Shown here piece after piece: positions 23,695 to 24,147 of a DNA stretch of 24,147 nt (position 1 is the stretch's first letter; every line of letters starts with the position of its first letter). The notes under the pieces were generated by a model, which did no database searches, had not been told where the DNA came from, and was given only the letters and a program-made list of their open reading frames with translations. Both the position numbers and the translations under genes were made by a program. The stretch covers positions 1-24,147 of IMG/VR virus record IMGVR_UViG_3300018410_000047. One strand, given 5' to 3'. The DNA comes from a virus.

Positions 23695-24147
23695 ATGGGC
23701 AAATCGCGCATAGGGAATTTAATTTCCCAACTAAAAAACCAAATAGACCTCCCGCTTGTTAAAAAAACAGTCGGGGAATTTTTAGAGCGCCCCACTCAAA
23801 AAGTTTTCCAAATGAGAAAGAATGAAATGCTCGCAGAGTTTAGAAACTTGCCAGTGATTGAAGCTCTTGAATATGGGCCAGGGTTTGGAAGTAATGATTT
23901 CGCAGATATTCTTGGCGGGAAGGGTGATTTGTTTTCCTTCTTAGGTTTTAGGCGAAAAGTTAAACCAACTAATGCCCTATACGCTGTAATCAAAAAAATG
24001 AAAATAACCCGCAGCCTAAACATTTTCGGCGGCAAGTTTTTAAAATGGCAGGTAGTAGATTTTCCTTCTGTGGAATCTTTTGAAGAAGCAACGGCGGACC
24101 AATTAGAGTGGGTCGATGGATATAGTTGGGTTACTGGATTAGAAAGG
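23695..24147 (+). CDS. probable phage neck or connector protein, 3' end outside window
   Basis: The frame from ATG at 23695 stays open for 151 codons to the last base, so the gene is cut by the window. It starts 1 base after the previous stop. The N-terminal 45 residues are a basic amphipathic helix region (GNLISQLKNQIDLPLVKK, RKNEMLAEFRNLPVIEALE). A glycine-rich part (YGPGFGSNDFADILGGKGD) and strands (RSLNIFGGKFLKWQVVDFPS, WVDGYSWVTGLE) follow. I do not recognise the family. Its tight coupling to the preceding connector-like gene suggests a virion neck or tail-terminator role, with low certainty. Confidence 0.6.
   Translation, partial: MGKSRIGNLISQLKNQIDLPLVKKTVGEFLERPTQKVFQMRKNEMLAEFRNLPVIEALEYGPGFGSNDFADILGGKGDLFSFLGFRRKVKPTNALYAVIKKMKITRSLNIFGGKFLKWQVVDFPSVESFEEATADQLEWVDGYSWVTGLER

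Overview
The window is part of the genome of a tailed bacteriophage (class Caudoviricetes), probably a large one or a prophage of that kind. The evidence is a 2252-residue tape-measure protein inside a dense tail operon, phage-type HNH homing and RNase HI genes, a virus-style replicative DNA polymerase III alpha subunit, tight ATGA/GTGA gene overlaps and many small unrecognised ORFs. The host cannot be named from the sequence. The DNA is moderately AT-rich. A Bacteroidetes-style leucine-rich repeat, a ClpC-style unfoldase and frequent starts without Shine-Dalgarno sequences are weak clues only. I see no tRNA, rRNA, CRISPR array or insertion sequence.

Bases 1-2324 (+ strand, broken in the middle) hold a fractured dnaE-like gene. 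The N-terminal fragment ends in a 93-residue N-intein half, and the C-terminal fragment starts with a 38-residue C-intein half. Between the halves, on the opposite strand, lies a free-standing HNH homing endonuclease gene. The polymerase should exist only after protein trans-splicing.

Bases 2333-7359 (+ strand) hold a small hypothetical gene, a ClpA/ClpC-like AAA+ unfoldase whose first ATPase site looks dead, five small hypothetical genes, a hairpin terminator, and a protein that looks like an aminoglycoside-phosphotransferase-fold pseudokinase.

Bases 7356-22286 (- strand, transcribed right to left) form the tail module. In transcription order it holds a 96-aa protein, two probable tail-assembly chaperones overlapping by 14 bp, the tape measure, a tail-tube-like protein, a 753-aa minor tail protein with gpM-like domains plus leucine-rich repeats and a lectin-like end, a 551-aa tail-tube-like paralogue ending in an FN3-like domain, and a repeat-rich fibre or appendage protein. 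Most of these genes have good Shine-Dalgarno sequences and overlap their neighbours, which points to translational coupling.

Bases 22287-22817 contain no convincing protein gene. Instead there is a promoter overlapping an inverted repeat, then about 460 bases of strongly structured DNA that looks like a large noncoding RNA read on the + strand. Bases 22818-24147 (+ strand) hold RNase HI and two probable head-tail connector (neck) genes, the last cut by the window edge.

The parts most worth a second look are the split-intein/antisense-endonuclease cassette in dnaE, the large structured RNA, and a recurring upstream motif (CGTTAATATA) together with -10-like boxes 4-6 bases from start codons, which suggests leaderless transcripts.
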